Notes: generated by a model from the letters alone, not told the origin. DNA of 64,000 nt from Blepharisma stoltei (GCA_914767885.1 CAJZBQ010000044.1:682001-746000); one strand, 5' to 3'; shown: positions 11,953-23,600, counted from the stretch's first letter. Numbers and translations: made by a program.

Positions 11953-12866
11953 TAGGATTGCTGAATTTCGGATTCACATTGGTAAAATTTATAGCCAGTA
12001 ATTGCGAGAGGAGAATCGATTTTTTTGGATGCCTCATGTAGGACTTGTTTGACTGATTTTTCGCCTGGTTCTTCTGAAATCATGAAGGTTTGCTCAAATA
12101 GCGTCACTTGGTCTAAGGATTTTTCCAGTTTGCCTTTGACGATTTCATCATAAATATTTTTTGGTTTAGCTTTGGTTTTTTCATCAATTTGCTCCTCTAC
12201 TGCCATTCTTTCTTTCTCTCTGAATTCTATAGGTATTTGATTTTTAAATAAAAATAGCGGCTTTGCAGCAACTACTTGCATGCACAAAGAATTTGCTAAT
12301 TTTGAAATTCATTCTTTATCTTCTTCTGCTAAAGGTTTTTCAGCTTGAAGTTTCAGCATGCATCCTGATTGTGAAAGTAAAGAGTTGACTGAATTATGAA
12401 GGTACAGCCCAACTGCACTTTTTCCGCATTGCTCCATCATTTCACCTCTTCTTACAAGGACATTTTCTCCAAGCTTGGAAATTGATTCTAATTTGGCTTC
12501 TTCAAGAGTCTGGTTAAAGCCTTCTAAATGTAATGAAGAAATTTGTGAAAAAGGTAATTGAGATTTTGACCAAGACATTAGAGTATCAGTTGTGAACTTT
12601 TGAAACATATCAGTTCGTGCAACAAAATCGGTTTCACAGAGGACTTCCAGGAGATAGCCAGCATTTGGAGTTATTAGACCTCCCACTAAGCCAGCACTGA
12701 CCGATTTGCCTAGTTTTTTGTGGGCTTGAGAAATTCCTTTTACTCGTAGCCACTCTTGGGCTTTTGTTAAGTCTCCAGCTGATTCTTCCAAAGCTTGCTT
12801 GCAATTAATAATTGGAGAGCCTGTTAAATTTCTGAGCTGTTTGATAAGATTCGCAGTCACACTCAT
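11952..12866 (-). CDS. tsf: Mitochondrial-type translation elongation factor Ts
   Basis: 304 aa. The N-terminal UBA-like region (LIKQLRNLTGSPIINCKQAL) and the EF-Ts signature LEVLCETDFVAR (about residues 70-85) are clear, followed by two dimerisation-type segments. EF-Ts is the nucleotide-exchange factor for organellar EF-Tu. Start chosen as the first ATG (MSVTANLIKQ); a TTG 9 bp upstream is not a eukaryotic start. One TGA (12309-12311) encodes Trp. The stop codon overlaps the boundary of a MITE-like IES. No obvious cleavable presequence beyond the first few residues; targeting is inferred from the family. Confidence 0.9.
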
Positions 12867-13092
12867 TAGCCACAAAAGTTATTAATAAATTTCATGATTG
12901 ATTTATTTGCAAATCGATTAATTCCATAAATTATAAGTTAATTATCAATTAGGCTCTTTATTCAAAGTATATATATTTTAATTATACCAATTAGGATAAA
13001 TAACTATATGTACTTATTTATTTTATTAGTTTTCCACAAAGTACTACTTTACTTTGCATGCTACTGAGAGTAAATGTTTGTAGAAATGAAAT

Positions 13093-13647
13093 TTAGTCTC
13101 TTTTTCTACAAGTATTTTTATGAATTTCCCAATGTATACGTTGACAGTCTCGAGAGCAATAATTAAAAATTTTGCATCTTGAGCAACGAAATTGAGAAGG
13201 CTTGGTGCATTGAGCACAAAAGCACGTCTGCTCATCATAATCAAAAGCATCAATTCTTTTTGGCTCAAAAATAATCAAAGATTTTATAGGATTTCTTATA
13301 TCATTTCAATCAGCATTATGAAATTCTATAGAAAGCCCAAAACGCGTATAAGTGATCTCTATCCCTAAATTAGTTGAGCTTGATTTTTTATCAGGCTCTC
13401 CTAACCGTCTTACAATATCTGAATTGCACTGGCTCCATGTAATTCCATATGGCAGTTTATACGGATAACCAGGCACCTTTCCAGGAGCAAATAAAATTAC
13501 ATAGCAAACTTGGTTTTCCTTAACCGCTATTGAATAACCTTCTTGCTTATTCGTCAAATATGCTATATCAGAAAATGATTTCTCTTCAATGCCCTGAAAC
13601 TCTAGTTCTTCCTTCCTCGCTCCAAGCAAACTATATCAATTAATCAT
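13093..13647 (-). CDS. MYND zinc-finger protein
   Basis: 184 aa. The C-terminal 40 residues form a MYND finger (CFCAQC, CSRC, YCSRDCQ, HWEIHKNTC), a protein-interaction zinc module. The N-terminal 130 residues contain a compact domain with LGIEITYTRFGLSIEFHNAD, not recognised. Start chosen at ATG 13645-13647 because the frame upstream of the conserved part reads MINWYSLLGARKEE, with Trp as TGA; another TGA (13306-13308) is also Trp. It lies 19 bp downstream of the PTEN-like gene on the same strand. Confidence 0.82.
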
Positions 13648-13666
13648 TTATTATTTTAAGATACCA

Positions 13667-14926
13667 TTAATTTGTTTTTGGTTCAATAAGATCTATCCCC
13701 ATTATAATAATACTAAAATCATCTGAAAATTTGCCTTTAAATTTATCTAGTTCTTTAGGGCAAAGCTCAGCTCCGATTTCTGGCTTATCTTTTTCATATC
13801 TAGGTGTTGACCTAGATAAATTTTCTTTTGGAATAAAAAAATATGTATTTACCCAACATGAAAATTTCAATTTTTTGGATTCAAACTGAAAATTATAGTC
13901 TTGATCTCCAACTATATCATCAGGAAAAGAGTACTGCAATGAATCAAGATTAAATGTTGTCGGCTCAATATTCCCTGACCATACAACAGAATCATCTAGC
14001 CTAGAAATTGTAATTTTGGCATCTAGCACTTTTTTAACTGGCCCAATATTAATCCCAACTATCTGAATTTTCCTCGCAATTAAGGCTTTGACACGCTTCA
14101 AAGTATTCGCAGTTTTAACTATAGACGGAACTTTATTATAGTAATTATCTACGAAACAGTCTTTTAAGAACTTATTGAAATAATGGACATATCTGATTTG
14201 GCTTGGGATTGTTAAGCCTTTTCCATTATGAGTTCTTCTTCTCCCATAAAAATCAATTGCTTCAGTGGGGGTTGGAAAAGCTTCTAAAAACAACAAATAA
14301 GCACATATCATAAGCCCAGTCCTGCCTTTTCCAGCTTTACAATGGACAGCAACGACATTGTCAGGGTGCTGGGCAAGATACAAATATACATCAATACAAA
14401 ATTCCAGCATTGTCGTCAAGTCAGTTGGGTTATGGTCTTTCATAGGAAAATAAGCAACCATGTCTGATGGGAAAGTAGCAAAGGTATAATACCGATTAAT
14501 TTCTTGGCATAAATTATAAATCTTATAATGTGTTGGATAATAAGAGGTAAGAAAACTAATCACTTCTTCTCTGGAATTCCTGTATATAGACTCAAGACCT
14601 GTTGATGGATAGCCCATCGCAATTACTCGCTTCGTTATATAAGCTAAATCAAGATCAAAAAAATCATTTTGGAACCTGCGCTTTTTTTGAGAGACACAGG
14701 ATTTCAGTTTATTTGAGGTGTAGAATTTTTTTGAGTTTTGGAAATAATGATTCATTCGAAGATTCCATGCTTCGTCTGAAACGTCGTCAATTTGTTTGTC
14801 GTTTTGCATTTGGTAGAGGTATCGTTTGAGTTTTCCAAATCGACTGGCCTCTAGGTTTACTGCTCTAAGCTGCAGGTTTCTTTCTCGCTCTTTAAGTCTT
14901 CTCTCTTCACTTAAAGTATTTCCCAT
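13667..14926 (-). CDS. PTEN-like phosphoinositide/protein phosphatase with N-myristoylation motif
   Basis: About 419 aa from the second ATG, chosen because it gives MGNTLSEE, a good N-myristoylation sequence (Gly2, Ser6); an upstream ATG would add six residues. The phosphatase domain includes MGYPSTGLES, IYRNSREEV, and the catalytic P-loop HCKAGKGRTG (about residue 195) with CX5R chemistry as in PTEN (HCKAGKGRTG). A C2-like domain follows (residues about 270-410). PTEN enzymes remove the 3-phosphate from PIP3; membrane tethering by myristate would suit that role. The gene has no IES or intron. Confidence 0.9.
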   Translation of the reverse strand: MGNTLSEERRLKERERNLQLRAVNLEASRFGKLKRYLYQMQNDKQIDDVSDEAWNLRMNHYFQNSKKFYTSNKLKSCVSQKKRRFQNDFFDLDLAYITKRVIAMGYPSTGLESIYRNSREEVISFLTSYYPTHYKIYNLCQEINRYYTFATFPSDMVAYFPMKDHNPTDLTTMLEFCIDVYLYLAQHPDNVVAVHCKAGKGRTGLMICAYLLFLEAFPTPTEAIDFYGRRRTHNGKGLTIPSQIRYVHYFNKFLKDCFVDNYYNKVPSIVKTANTLKRVKALIARKIQIVGINIGPVKKVLDAKITISRLDDSVVWSGNIEPTTFNLDSLQYSFPDDIVGDQDYNFQFESKKLKFSCWVNTYFFIPKENLSRSTPRYEKDKPEIGAELCPKELDKFKGKFSDDFSIIIMGIDLIEPKTN

Positions 14927-15603
14927 TTTATTTTGATTTAACAATTAATATTTTATTTATATTTTCTGTACTACAGCTATAGTTCAACCTTTCCAAGGAA
15001 ATAATTTGAAGACGTTGGTCAGAATTATTAGTATTTTGAAGATTAACTATTATGATTTGGATTAAATAATTTGAATGAAATAATGAAAGAATTATTGAAT
15101 ATTTATCAATTATGCTGGATTTATTTATGAAAAGTAAAGAAAATACTAAAATTATTTAAAAACTGCTCGAGCATAAAAGAATAATACTTTGCATTATATT
15201 AGGATGGCTTCACACTCAGGACATTACTTTCCCACTTGTGAAAGCTAAATCTCACATGTGAAGCCCATCCCATAAATAATGATGATTTTTCAGAATCATG
15301 AAAAGAGAAGGAAGCCTTTTTTTAATTAATTAATTAATTAATTAATTAAATTAAAATTAATTATGATTGACTTGCAAATAAATTCCCCTCCTTCAATTCT
15401 TTTTCAGTAATTTATTGCAATTTATCTGTTATTATTTTTAGTCTAATATGCTATTAAATCCATCTTAATTTTAAAATTATTTTTTATTTTGTAAATTTAC
15501 TTCTATTATATTATGAAAATATTATAGCCGAGTTGGATATTTACTTTCAAAATATATTTCACTATTTTTTTTAATATCTAAAATTGAGTTTCCATATGCC
15601 TAA
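14927..15603. other. AT-rich intergenic region with hairpin and simple repeat
   Basis: No gene seen. It holds an imperfect inverted repeat (GGATGGCTTCACA at about 15202 and its complement at about 15257) and a (TTAA)n run at about 15321-15350. It separates divergent transcripts of the PTEN-like and kinase genes, so it probably contains both promoters; no motif was identified. Confidence 0.55.
15202..15270. repeat. Imperfect inverted repeat (hairpin)
   Basis: Arms GGATGGCTTCACA and TGTGAAGCCCATCC (one extra base) about 40 bp apart. It could be a small palindromic IES or an unrelated cruciform. Confidence 0.5.
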
Positions 15604-17826
15604 GAATGCTCTGCACAAGAATTGTGGAAGCAAAAAGTTCTAAAAACAATAGTAAAAGTCCCCAAAAAGTCATCCAGACACAAATACTCTTACATAAATA
15701 TCAACCAAAACGACCTCACATCTCAAGCTAAGCAATTAATACTCGCAATTCTTGGGCCAACAGCTCCAAACTTCCGTCTCTTAACCTATATCTGTGGACT
15801 ACTCGTAATAATGACAGACACTTTTCCCATCTCCTTTTTCAAAAAAGAAAACAGATTCATTATAGAAGTCCAATATATTGGCAAATCCAAAAATATATTC
15901 GGCCGCAAAGCTTATAGGAATTCAACTTATCTCGATAGCTTAGGCCTTACCAAATATTTCCCTGCTCTAAAGGAGTCTATTTTTGACAAAGCAATTTATT
16001 TCTGCAAGAAAGGCTATGCGTCAGAGCTAGAAAAACTTGTGGAAAACTACTCACTAAATAATCCTCACGAAGAAGATTTATGTGCCCAGTCTCCACCATC
16101 TATGTGAACTCTTATTCATTATGCGTCATATCATGGCTACCCTAGAATTATTTCTTATTTAGTTGGTCGAAGAGTGAATTGTAATAAAGTGACTATTGAT
16201 GAATGAACCCCTCTACAACTTTGTTGCTATCAAGGACATGCGGATTGTGTAAGAGAACTTCTCATGCACCCTAATTTACAAATCGACAAAATGACAAAGT
16301 TTAGAGGAACTGGGCTTCATTTGGCTTGCGAAAGAAGCTATGTAGAAATAGTCAAGATTTTGCTAGATGCAAATGCATATATGACATTAGAAGACTATAA
16401 TGGGAAAATCCCAATAGAACTTGCAAAGCACGATGAAATTCTTTCGGTACTTCCTGTGTATATGGGGAAACAAGAGCTTAAAAAATATTCCCATGAGTAC
16501 CCAACCCCACCTCCTTTTTGTGGAGAGGTTTATTCAACTGGAACTTTATTTATTCATGACAGGCTTGAATTTTTATTCATGGACATTGACAAAGGCCTTC
16601 TAAATAGATACCAAAAGAAAGAGAATTTTTTAGACAAAGCAGAGCCAGACCTTTCAATAAGACTAGCAGACATACAAGATGTAAGAATAGAACAAGCACC
16701 CATTTTTGGTGGAAAAAATAAATATTTCTTTATAGTTGAGACGTCTAAATCGACGAGCTTGTATTATACCAAATATAATGATTTAAGACTTGAATGAATA
16801 GACAGGCTTAAATCTGGGATCAGATATTCTTTATTACATCATATGAACCAGCCAACTGATGTAAGAAGAAGCATGGGGCAGCTCCCAACAGATGTGGCTG
16901 AAGACGAAACCAAAGTAGCAGAGGAAAATACAGAAAAAGAAATCATCAACTTTAAAAGCTTTAGCATCCTTGATGAAATTGGAAGTGGAGCCTTTGGGAT
17001 TGTGTATAAAGTTAAGAAAAATAACACAGCAGAAATCTATGCAATGAAATCACTCAGTAAAGCTACTTTGCAAAAACAAAAACAGCTAAAATATGCTATA
17101 AGCGAGTGTAAAATTATGAAGGAGCTAAGCCATCCATTTATAGTGACACTATATTATGCATTTCAAACAGCCCACTTTTTGTATCTAGTTTTAGAATTTT
17201 GCTCTAATGGAGATTTATTAAGTTTGGTGCATGCAAGAGGAAGATTAGACGAATATTCAGCAAAATTTTATTTAGCTGAAATAATCCTTGCTATTGAATA
17301 CTTGCATAGCCTGAATATCATTTATAGGGATCTGAAGCCAGCAAATGTACTATTAGATGACGAAGGCCATGCTAAGCTGTCTGATTTTGGCTTAGCAAAG
17401 GTGAGCGCACAAGAAGAAAATGTAGTCATGACAATGGCGGGGACGCCAGCTTATCTCCCTCCTGAAATTGTAACCAAAAAAGGTGTAGGGAAGCCATCTG
17501 ATATTTATGGCCTTGGGCCTACTTTATTTGAACTTCTTACAGGACATCCTCCTTATTATTCAGAAGATCTTGACGAGCTGTTTCAAAACATAAGGCAAGC
17601 TAAAGTTTCTTTTCCTTCTTATATAAGCCACAACGCAAGAGATCTTATAAATTCAGTTATGAACAAAGACCCATCAAAAAGGCCACAAATATCTCAAATC
17701 AAGCGACATCCATTTTTCAGAAAGCTAGACTGGGAAGCTTTGCACGCAAAAAGGATAAAGCCTCCAAAAATTGATGAAAAAACTACAGAAGCGATGAATA
17801 CTTCTTATGATGTGGATCTAGATTAA
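15604..17826 (+). CDS. Ankyrin-PH-protein kinase (AGC/CAMK-like)
   Basis: About 740 aa. Ankyrin repeats (bases about 16090-16440, e.g. TPLQLCCYQGHADCVRELL) precede a PH-like domain (about 16500-16840, GTLFIHDRLEFLFMD) and a Ser/Thr kinase domain (16950-17720). Kinase motifs are GSGAFGIVYK, catalytic YRDLKPANVLL, DFGLAK and AGTPAYLPPEI. The helix F position reads SDIYGLG, not the usual SDxWxxG. TGA encodes Trp at 16105, 16204 and 16795. The true start is unresolved: the frame opens at 15604 without an ATG, and candidate ATGs at 15596 and 15606 are out of frame, suggesting an intron or IES near 15610-15790. Confidence 0.85.
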
Positions 17827-17918
17827 TTACTAAAGTTATATTATGAGTAATCTATAGCAATGCAAGACATATTATCAGTGCTATGTAAGCTAAATATTTA
17901 TAAGTATATAAAATTAAT

Positions 17919-19058
17919 TTATATTTTGATCTTTGAATATCTCATTATTGGAACACTATTTCTTGGTGGGGTCATTGCACTTTGCTTTTCAGGGACATTC
18001 AGCATATAATTTTCAAGAGTTCTGTACATTACGTCGTCTCTTTCAGTAGTCGTACTCATAGATGGTATTTTGTAAGGTCTAAATATAAATTACCCTCTCA
18101 CATGGCTGAGCTTGAAATGGGCCTTTTCAAAGTCTCTCAGCTCAATTGGCTGAGGATTATTCAAAGTATGTTCCAAAACTAATGGTTTTCTCTCAAGCAA
18201 TTTATCAAATCCTAAAACTAGTCTGCTTAACTTTGGTATAAGAACTTCTTCATTTCTTTCATAAGGTCCAAGGGAAATTTTTTCTTCAAAAAATTCTTTT
18301 CTCCCCATCATTTTATTAAAACTGATAGTTCTTGACCTCTTTGTTCTTGTATGAACAGGAGAGTCGCCATTATCGAAATCAAAACGTTTCTCATTGGGAG
18401 GATCTTGAGGTTTTACAAATTCTTCTCTACGCTTTTGCTTATGAAGAGGCAAAGGAGCTCTAGATTTCTTTTGAAATTTTTCTGGGATTGGACAAATATT
18501 TCCTTCTTTTACGTCTATTTTAATGTCATAATCTTTTATACAAGAAATTGTTCTATTTAGTCTTTCATCAAATTTTTTGAAAGACATGTTTGTATTTGTC
18601 ATTTCTTTTAAAGAACTTTTATTGTTACAAGATTTTGGGAAGGTGCAGTTTAGATCATCATCTAAGCAATTTGGTAGAAAAATCACTTTTTCTCTTGGAG
18701 ATTGAGAAGAGTTGTTAATTTTTGGGATGTTATTGTTATTAGGATGCACGAAATTATAGCGAGGAGTGTATGCTCCAACTCTTGGAGATCCTGTACGATT
18801 TCTAAATGCAAATTCATATTGTTCTCGGGAAACCGCAACAAAGCTTGAGGTCGGACGAGTAGGTTTAAGCTTTGCTGCTGTTTCTTCTGTAACTCTTTGC
18901 TTTTCAAGATCTTGCAATATGTTTCCAATCTGTGAGATATCAATTGCGTCAACAATTTTTTTCTTTGGCTTTCTTTTGGGTCCATCATACAAATCAGGAT
19001 GATTATGAGCGCTTGCTTTTCCTTGCCTAGAAAATAAAGAGCCTTTAATGAACTCCAT
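17919..19058 (-). CDS. Unrecognised protein with a 15-nt intron
   Basis: About 374 aa after splicing. The first ATG in frame gives MEFIKGSLFSRQGKAS; upstream TTG codons were rejected. The sequence is Lys/Arg/Asn-rich and largely disordered, with a conserved-looking PVHTRTKRSRTISFNKM segment and KLSRLVLGFDKLLERKPL near the C-terminus. The unspliced frame stops at 18090; removing the 15-nt intron (18079-18093) adds 45 residues ending MRYSKIKI. No family recognised. Confidence 0.7.
18079..18093 (-). other. 15-nt spliceosomal intron
   Basis: GTAATTTATATTTAG on the minus strand; removal turns an early TAA into a continued frame (VRG to GPYKIPSMS). Confidence 0.88.
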
Positions 19059-20027
19059 TTTGTGATGCAATTAATTACTTACGATTTTAGTAAGCTTTTA
19101 TGATGCTCATGCTGGGCTGAATAATATATATAAGCTCGCAAATCAGTAAAAAAAAGTTTATCAATTAATATAAAAATTATGCCATGGCTTTATTTTCTAC
19201 AACAAATATGAGATTTCAAGATCTCAAGTTGTAAATTCAAAATGGAATATAAGTTTCTTTTTCTAATAAGTGAAGACTATATAGCAAGAATCTTTCTTTT
19301 AAATTTGATTAATATTAAGATTTAAGAGCTTAAAGTCTCTCAGATTTGAAGCCTCCGCACACTTGCGACTATCAGAGAGGTAATTCAGTTGGCTGAACCC
19401 TGTCTCCAATGGTCTACTCGCGGGACATAGGGCTTGCACCGATATCCCTGAGTGCCGACGGGTTAGAAAGACTCCTCTTGTGCTCGTTCGTCTTGCGGTT
19501 GCTATGGAGGTAAGGTTAGCCCGATGCTCCTTCGGCCACCCTGAGGTCAGGTGACAACCAGGAAAAAAGGTTACGGCCCTCCGGAACCGGTAGGGGAAAA
19601 AACCTTAGCCAAAAACCATCTGGATAATTAATACTCTGGACTGGAATGGTCACCAGCTGGCTTCCAAGGCTACCCACCCCATACGGCGGCGATAGGCACG
19701 CTAAGGGCTAGAGTTAAAGGGGCCTGGACCTTGGTTTAGGCTATAAAACCATTTTTAGTGCCCAAAGGATGCGACCTCCGTAAGGACATATTTCGTCACC
19801 ACCATATTAATTATTCTTGATTAATAGGAATAACTTATAAAAATAATATTTCAGACTCAATAAAAGGATTTTATATTTATCTTAATAATTTTTATATTAT
19901 TTGCTGAAATAATAAAAATATCTAAATAATGATAAATATTATAGAGCATCTATAGCAGCTCTTATTAAATTATTTGAATTTAGCTTAAAGATCTATTTTG
20001 AAACGAAGTCTTTCTGGTGATATAAAT
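19059..20027. other. Intergenic region holding GC-rich repeat A
   Basis: Divergent spacer between the preceding minus-strand gene and ALIX. The central 480 bp is a GC-rich dispersed repeat (listed separately); flanks are AT-rich with no gene seen. Confidence 0.6.
19330..19812 (+). repeat. GC-rich dispersed repeat, copy A
   Basis: About 480 bp of near-balanced base composition in a roughly 30-35% GC background. It is homologous, in reverse orientation, to 34085-34500: shared blocks include ATAGGGCTTGCA, GGAGGTAA, GCCAAAAAC, TATCTGGATAA (one mismatch), AGAGTTA and GATTTAGGCTATAAA-like segments in the same order. No long ORF, and no rRNA or tRNA signature. It may be a SINE-like or other non-coding mobile repeat. 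Confidence 0.8.
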
Positions 20028-23000
20028 ATGTTGAGCATAATCCCAAAAAGAGCTGAGAGCACTAAAATCTACAAGAATCTTGAGAAATACATCAGAAAGC
20101 ATTACGATAAAGCTACCTTACTGCCCCTCCTCCGTGAGCGAATAAAAAATTTTGTTCACTTATGGAAGAGGATTAATATTTTTTTTCTAAAAAATCCCAT
20201 TCGTAAAAATGAAAAAAAATTATATTAATTTGTAAAATTTATGTTTTAAAATGCAAACATCAACAGAATAGCTGAGAGATTTCATTATAACGATGACCCC
20301 CCCCTCAATCTTCATGTCTATTGCAACAAAAATTTTTCGAAAAAAATCTTCATGCCTACTGCAACACAATATTTTTATAAAAAAAAATTAATGCATTTTT
20401 CTCTAGGTGAGTTTCTCAAAAAAAACCATAAAACACGCTGCTGTAGGCATGTCAATGACCTTTTCATCGAGATTTGGACGGCTTTTTGTCATCTCTCGCC
20501 ATTTTTATTAAACTTATCTAGCTAAAAAGTATGGAAAAATTTAAGATGCGCATCGAAAATTTGTTGCAAGAGGATTAGGATTATTAAAGAAAGGCGCTAG
20601 CCATATTGGTGACTGCGTCACCAAAAGACCTCCCGTACGGAAGGTTCTACCGCTTTTCGACTCCGCCCAGAGGGTCTATCCCTCTTACGAGTGCCCTTCC
20701 GGTACCTTCTTTCTCCTCCTTGCCTTGCGGCTTCAATCTTGAGTGGGCGGCTTATGGATTTCTGCGACCCTGCTACTGGAGATTGGAGTAGCTTGATTCC
20801 AAGGATCAGCTATCGGGTGTCAAAGTGCCTTCCTTCGACAGCTACAGGAAAAAGACTGTTTCCCTGTGGGCCTGGGCCGAAACCCCTAGTTTCTCGATAA
20901 AGGAATGCTATGGGTCCTCGGATACAAAGGACGTTGTTGAGCACCTCCATTTCCAACAACAGGAAAGCAGCCAAAACCTACCCGGATACACACTTCTTGA
21001 GCCTGCGTCTGATTCTCGGCTCGGAGTCCGTCCCAGCTCGCTGTAGCCATAAGGTCTGGACTACTGCGCCAAGAGGGCAGGTTGGCAAAGTGTCGCCATT
21101 TTAATGTATATAATTTGTTGCAAGAGACATGAAAATTATTATTTTTTTTATATAAAAATTTTATATTAAAAAATTGCATTTTTGTTGCAATAGACATGAA
21201 GATTGAGGGGGTCATCGTTACTAGTTATCATTTATATATCAAAATAATTTTTCATAAAGTTTTTGTTTGCTTACTGAGGATGCTTTTTACGGATTTTTCA
21301 AATGGCATGTTCGCTAACTGAGGAAGGGGGAGTTAGTTAGAAAGAGTTGGCCCTTTCATTATGGATGCTGAGCAGACAAGAGAACGCTTCATCCAAGCAG
21401 GCAGCCCTAGTGGTGATCAAATTCCTCAATACCTTCAATCGCTTTCAGTATATTACAGATACGTTAAAGCCTTAGAAAACCGTTTACCTCTTTCCTCAAC
21501 CAATATAAAGTTCACCTGGCTTGACTCCTTAAGCAAAAGAAAAATGCAAGACTCCAATTTCCTGATCGAAAAAATAGGCATTTTATATAATATTGGTGCT
21601 GCATACAGCAAACAAGGTGCCGATATCAACTTAAGTTCTGCAGACGGCCATAAGCTTGCCTTAAACTACTTCCAAGTCGCCGCAGGGTGCTTTAACGAGG
21701 TGAGAAAATTAGCTGTCGAGGTCAGGCAGTCAGCCACTATTGATATTTCTCCAGAACACTTGACTTTTGCTACTTATATTTTATTAGCTCAAGCCTACTT
21801 TTGTATGTATGACAAGCTAGATAAAGCAACAGCGAATAAGCTGAACCTTGCCAAACTAAGCCAAACGATTTCGAAAAATTATGGCCAAGCTTATGAGCTG
21901 GCGGTGTCAGAAGCGCTTAGCAGGCACATAGGGGAAGAAATGAAAAATATACTGAAATTTCAGCAGCTGAGTTTTGCGGCGGCTTCGAAGTATTGGATGT
22001 CGTTTATTGATAGAGAAGAAGGGTCAAAGCTGGGCAGAGGGTTTGGAAAAGGGGTTAGCAGGCTTAGAGTAGGATTTGATCTTATTCAAAGAGCAATGCA
22101 AACTAAAAATATAAGAGGACCTTACTTGGAGTCTGGCAGAACTTTGCTTCACCAGCTGAAAACCGAAAAAGAGCACGCAGAAGCAGAAAACTTAAGCGTA
22201 TATATGGACAGCATTCCTGAAGCTAAAGCTTTACAAGACCCAGAAGAGCTTACTATGATAGCTCCTAAGTTCCCACCAATGGTAGATATAGTTTCTCCAA
22301 TCAATGGAGAACAAGTTTTGCAAGCTTTAGTTCCTCCAGCAATTTTAGCACTTTCTGCAGAGTATAAAGAGTTACTGCACAATATGATTTTAGAAGAATC
22401 AGATAAGGTAGCTGCCGCTACTAGAAATACAACCCAAGCATTGGAGTCAATGAATTTGCCTCACAAATTGGATGCAATAACTGTCGACAATGGACTTCCA
22501 GATTCAGTATGGAAAAAAGTCCAGCAAGTACAAAGCTATGGAGGTTTCGCACATATTGAAAATGGGATCAATAGTCTTAGACAACTCAGTGAAAACAGTC
22601 AAAAGTTCATCGCAGAACTGGAAAGTATGGTTATTAGAGAAGATGAGGAAGATAGAAGCCTCAGACAAATGTATGGAAGTCAATGGGGTAGAGCCCATAG
22701 TGCCGCCGTTAATACTCATCTTACCAGTGATTTAGAAAAATATAAACAGAAGCTTATACAAGCAATAAATCTCGACAGGACTAATTACCAGATTCTAGAA
22801 ACTAATAATGAAGCTTTACAGCTGTTAAAGAAATCTAAGGTTGAGCTTGACCAAATGATGCCTCCAGTTGAAAATATAGGCCAGGAACAAAGTCCTGTAG
22901 TTCAAGCTTTGAAAGGAGCTTTAGCAACAGTTGACCAAACTCAAAAATCACTTCAAGACCAAATGGCTTCTCTTACATCTCAAGCAGATCAAGACAATAT

Positions 23001-23559
23001 AATTGAGCATCTAATGGTCATTGAAGAAACCAAAACACCTAAAGAGCCTATTTTCCAACAAGAAATCTCGAAATTCAGTCCTCAAAGAGAAGGGCTATTA
23101 AATACAGCAAATCAGCTGAGACAGACTATTGATGCAGTTGCGAGCGCAAATTCAGCTTTTGATAGAGAAAGAGGAAGCTACCAAAGTAACCCAGTAAGAG
23201 TGCAGCTATTGCAAAACTTAGAAACTGCTGTCAAAATTTATAATGAGCTTTCAGCAAATCTGGCACAAGGGCACCAGTTTTATACGAATCTTTCTCAGCA
23301 TTTGAGCGTTCTGCAGCAGAAAGTTTCTGATTTCGTTTATTCGAGAAATCTTGAGAAAAATGATTTGTTTGCAAAATTAAGCCAGTCTGGATTCCCACAA
23401 GGTGGAGCCCAAAACCAGTATCGTCCTTCTTATGGACAGCAGCCAAATCCATACCCTTCAGCACATTCAAATCCTTATCCATCAGCACAGTCAGGATATC
23501 CGCAGTATCCACCTCCCCCTCCTCCAGGAGCATATTACCCTCCTTATCCAGGAAAATAA
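20028..23559 (+). CDS. ALIX/BRO1-domain ESCRT accessory protein, interrupted by a nested IES
   Basis: After removing the IES at 20119-21337 the gene encodes 770 aa. The first exon MLSIIPKRAESTKIYKNLEK is the start of a BRO1 domain; excision joins DKATL to ERVGPFIMDAEQ in frame (1,219 bp). The BRO1 domain continues through ILYNIGAAYSKQG, followed by a V-domain (residues about 360-690) and a Pro/Tyr-rich tail (YPQYPPPPPPG) as in ALIX. ALIX binds ESCRT-III and ubiquitin for endosomal sorting and abscission. The first ATG in frame is at 20028. It ends 41 bp from the convergent TTLL gene. Confidence 0.92.
20290..21218. mobile_element. Family-2 MITE-like element nested in the ALIX IES
   Basis: Perfect terminal inverted repeats ACGATGACC / GGTCATCGT extend about 45 bp (ACCCCCCCTCAATCTTCATG followed by a TTGCAACAAAAAT-like part). 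The element is flanked by TA (20288-89 and 21219-20) and sits in the core of the family-1 element; deleting it recreates the family core (TTCATTATACTAGTTATCA), as read in other copies. Its middle 500 bp is a GC-rich block (B). Confidence 0.9.
20592..21103. repeat. GC-rich block B inside the family-2 element
   Basis: About 510 bp with high GC in an AT-rich element. It is related to the block at 57765-58150, sharing a segment of the form GCCTGrGCyGAAAC..CAGTTTCTCG. It holds only short, unconvincing ORFs. Flanking TTGTTGCAAGAG repeats at about 20560 and 21118 suggest an insertion within the family-2 element, a third nesting level. Confidence 0.7.
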
Positions 23560-23600
23560 ATAATCAATTATTAGTTGAAATTTAAAAATATACAGTTAAA

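Larger units (their letters stand above)
20119..21337. mobile_element. Family-1 MITE-like IES in ALIX, carrying nested insertions
   Basis: TA-bounded: left TA 20119-20 (ACCTTA/CTGCCCC), right TA 21338-39. 1,219 bp removable. Terminal inverted repeat: left CTGCCCCTCCTCCGTGAGCG, right carrying the complement of CTCCCCCTTCCTCAGTTAGC. The family-1 core (GATTTCATTATA...CTAGTTATCA, reverse orientation) is split by a second element at 20290-21218; without that element the host would be about 290 bp, the size of other copies. Confidence 0.88.

Noticed and set aside
15321-15350. (TTAA)n run as a PiggyBac target or telomere-like sequence
   Set aside because: A simple repeat without terminal inverted repeats or element next to it.
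15596-15640. ATG at 15596 with a 16-nt intron (GTTCTAAAAACAATAG) as the kinase start
   Set aside because: Splicing it leads into a frame that stops within 35 codons and does not join the ankyrin-PH frame, so the start is left open.
19330-19812. rRNA, SRP RNA or tRNA gene in the GC-rich block
   Set aside because: No recognisable rRNA core segments or cloverleaf with GTTCRA arm; a second diverged copy (34085-34500) points to a dispersed repeat.
20606-21046. Overlapping ORFs in GC-rich block B
   Set aside because: They are short, overlap in several frames, arise from low stop density in GC-rich DNA, and show no protein-family features.
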